From Alistipes sp. CAG:268 (lineage in GTDB: Bacteria; Bacteroidota; Bacteroidia; Bacteroidales; Rikenellaceae): DNA of 6,944 nt. The DNA lies in contig FR892019.1 in assembly GCA_000434235.1 (NCBI GenBank), forward strand, positions 25,157 through 32,100. The letters are read 5' to 3'. The position numbers were made by a program, and so were the translations under genes. The notes beneath the pieces were generated by a model. It searched no databases, had not been told where the DNA came from, and was given only the letters and a program-made list of their open reading frames with translations. Every line of letters begins with the position of its first letter. The stretch's first letter is position 1. Shown piece by piece: positions 6,469 to 6,944 of this stretch.

Positions 6469-6944
6469 ATGCGTTACCTGTTCGCCATTCAGGGAGAAGG
6501 GCGCGGTCACCTGACCCAGGCCCTCTCGCTTGCCGGCATCCTCCGCCGCAACGGCCACGAGGTGGTCGGCATTCTCGTCGGACGCAGCCCCGAACGGAGG
6601 CTCCCCGACTTCTTCTTCGAGCGCATCGGCGCCCCGGTCACCGAATTCGAAGCCCCGCGTTTCGCCTTCGACCGCTGCAATCGGAGCGTCAGCATGTTCC
6701 GCACACTCCTGGCCAATGCCGTCCCCCGGCGGCTCAAGGCCTTCGACCGCAGCATGCGGCTGATCCGACGCCGGATCGAGGAGCTGCAGCCCGACCGGAT
6801 CGTGAACTTCTACGAACTGCTCACGGGGCTGACCGTCCGCCGCTTTGCGATCCGGATCCCGATGACCGGCATCGCCCACCAGTTTCTGCTCAACCACATT
6901 CTCTACCCCTACGGACGCGGAACCGGAATCCAGGGATTCCTGCT
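6469..6944 (+). CDS. GT-B-fold glycosyltransferase, MurG/MJ1255-like (3'-truncated)
   Basis: The frame opens at the ATG at 6469 and runs without a stop to the right edge, giving 158 residues plus a partial codon. The start MRYLFAIQGEGRGHLTQALS has the glycine-rich loop after the first beta strand (GEGRGH, 9-14) typical of GT-B enzymes such as MurG (GGTGGH), which transfer a sugar from a nucleotide donor to a lipid or other acceptor. Further Rossmann-like elements follow: GHEVVGILVG (29-38), a basic helix MRLIRRRIEELQPDRIVNFY (96-115) and IPMTGIAHQ (130-138). The donor-binding C-terminal domain is outside the window. Only 7 bases separate it from the phosphoesterase stop codon, and no promoter or terminator lies between, so the two are almost certainly one transcript. 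Acceptor and sugar are unknown; an envelope glycolipid is a reasonable guess from its partner. Cation-independent UDP-sugar transferases and the MJ1255-type family are the closest matches by pattern. Confidence 0.85.
   Translation, partial: MRYLFAIQGEGRGHLTQALSLAGILRRNGHEVVGILVGRSPERRLPDFFFERIGAPVTEFEAPRFAFDRCNRSVSMFRTLLANAVPRRLKAFDRSMRLIRRRIEELQPDRIVNFYELLTGLTVRRFAIRIPMTGIAHQFLLNHILYPYGRGTGIQGFL

Noticed and set aside
5774..6514. 246-codon + strand open frame overlapping the phosphoesterase
   Set aside because: It is a +2 frame shadow of a gene with all metallophosphoesterase motifs; its product is His/Arg/Pro-rich without domains.

Overview
The window looks like ordinary chromosome from a GC-rich member of the Bacteroidota, most like the gut genus Alistipes. 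The reasons are a GC content of roughly 60%, a TTTC-N18-TATCTTTG promoter of Bacteroidota type ahead of der, AT-rich rather than purine-rich (Shine-Dalgarno) leaders before the gene starts, and protein families typical of that phylum. The genus is an inference; no rRNA or other taxonomic marker is present. No mobile element, tRNA, rRNA, CRISPR array or prophage gene is visible.

Layout: (1) <2-1780, +, the 3' part of a CPA2-type cation:proton antiporter with two degenerate universal-stress-protein-like (USP) domains at its C-terminus, entering from the left edge. (2) 1781-1905, an intergenic region holding a promoter and a 12-bp A/T palindrome. (3) 1906-3210, +, der (engA), the double-GTPase ribosome assembly factor, complete. 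(4) 3211-3316, the convergent gap, with a strong 13-bp-stem terminator. (5) 3317-5548, -, a 743-residue PiT-family phosphate transporter with a PhoU-like cytoplasmic tail. (6) 5549-5714, the divergent gap, holding weak promoter candidates for both flanking genes and a CCAATTGG palindrome. (7) 5715-6461, +, an LpxH-like metallophosphoesterase. (8) 6469->6944, +, the N-terminal 158 residues of a GT-B (MurG-like) glycosyltransferase running off the right edge. It starts 8 bases after the phosphoesterase stop codon and is almost certainly co-transcribed with it.

The genes do not form one pathway. The first and third are inner-membrane ion transporters (H+/cation, phosphate), der is housekeeping for the 50S ribosomal subunit, and the last two form a small two-gene unit probably concerned with an envelope glycolipid or sugar-nucleotide intermediate. 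About 94% of the window is coding on one strand or the other. Because of the high GC content, many long open frames lie antisense or out of frame to the real genes (one of 842 codons opposite the phosphate transporter); these are artefacts.

I do not see a clearly new biological system. The points most worth a second look are the collagen-like (Ile-Pro-Gly)3 insertion in the antiporter's USP domain, the Thr-Asp in place of Asp-Asp at the antiporter ion site, the fusion of the phosphate transporter to a PhoU-like tail, and the phosphoesterase-glycosyltransferase pair.
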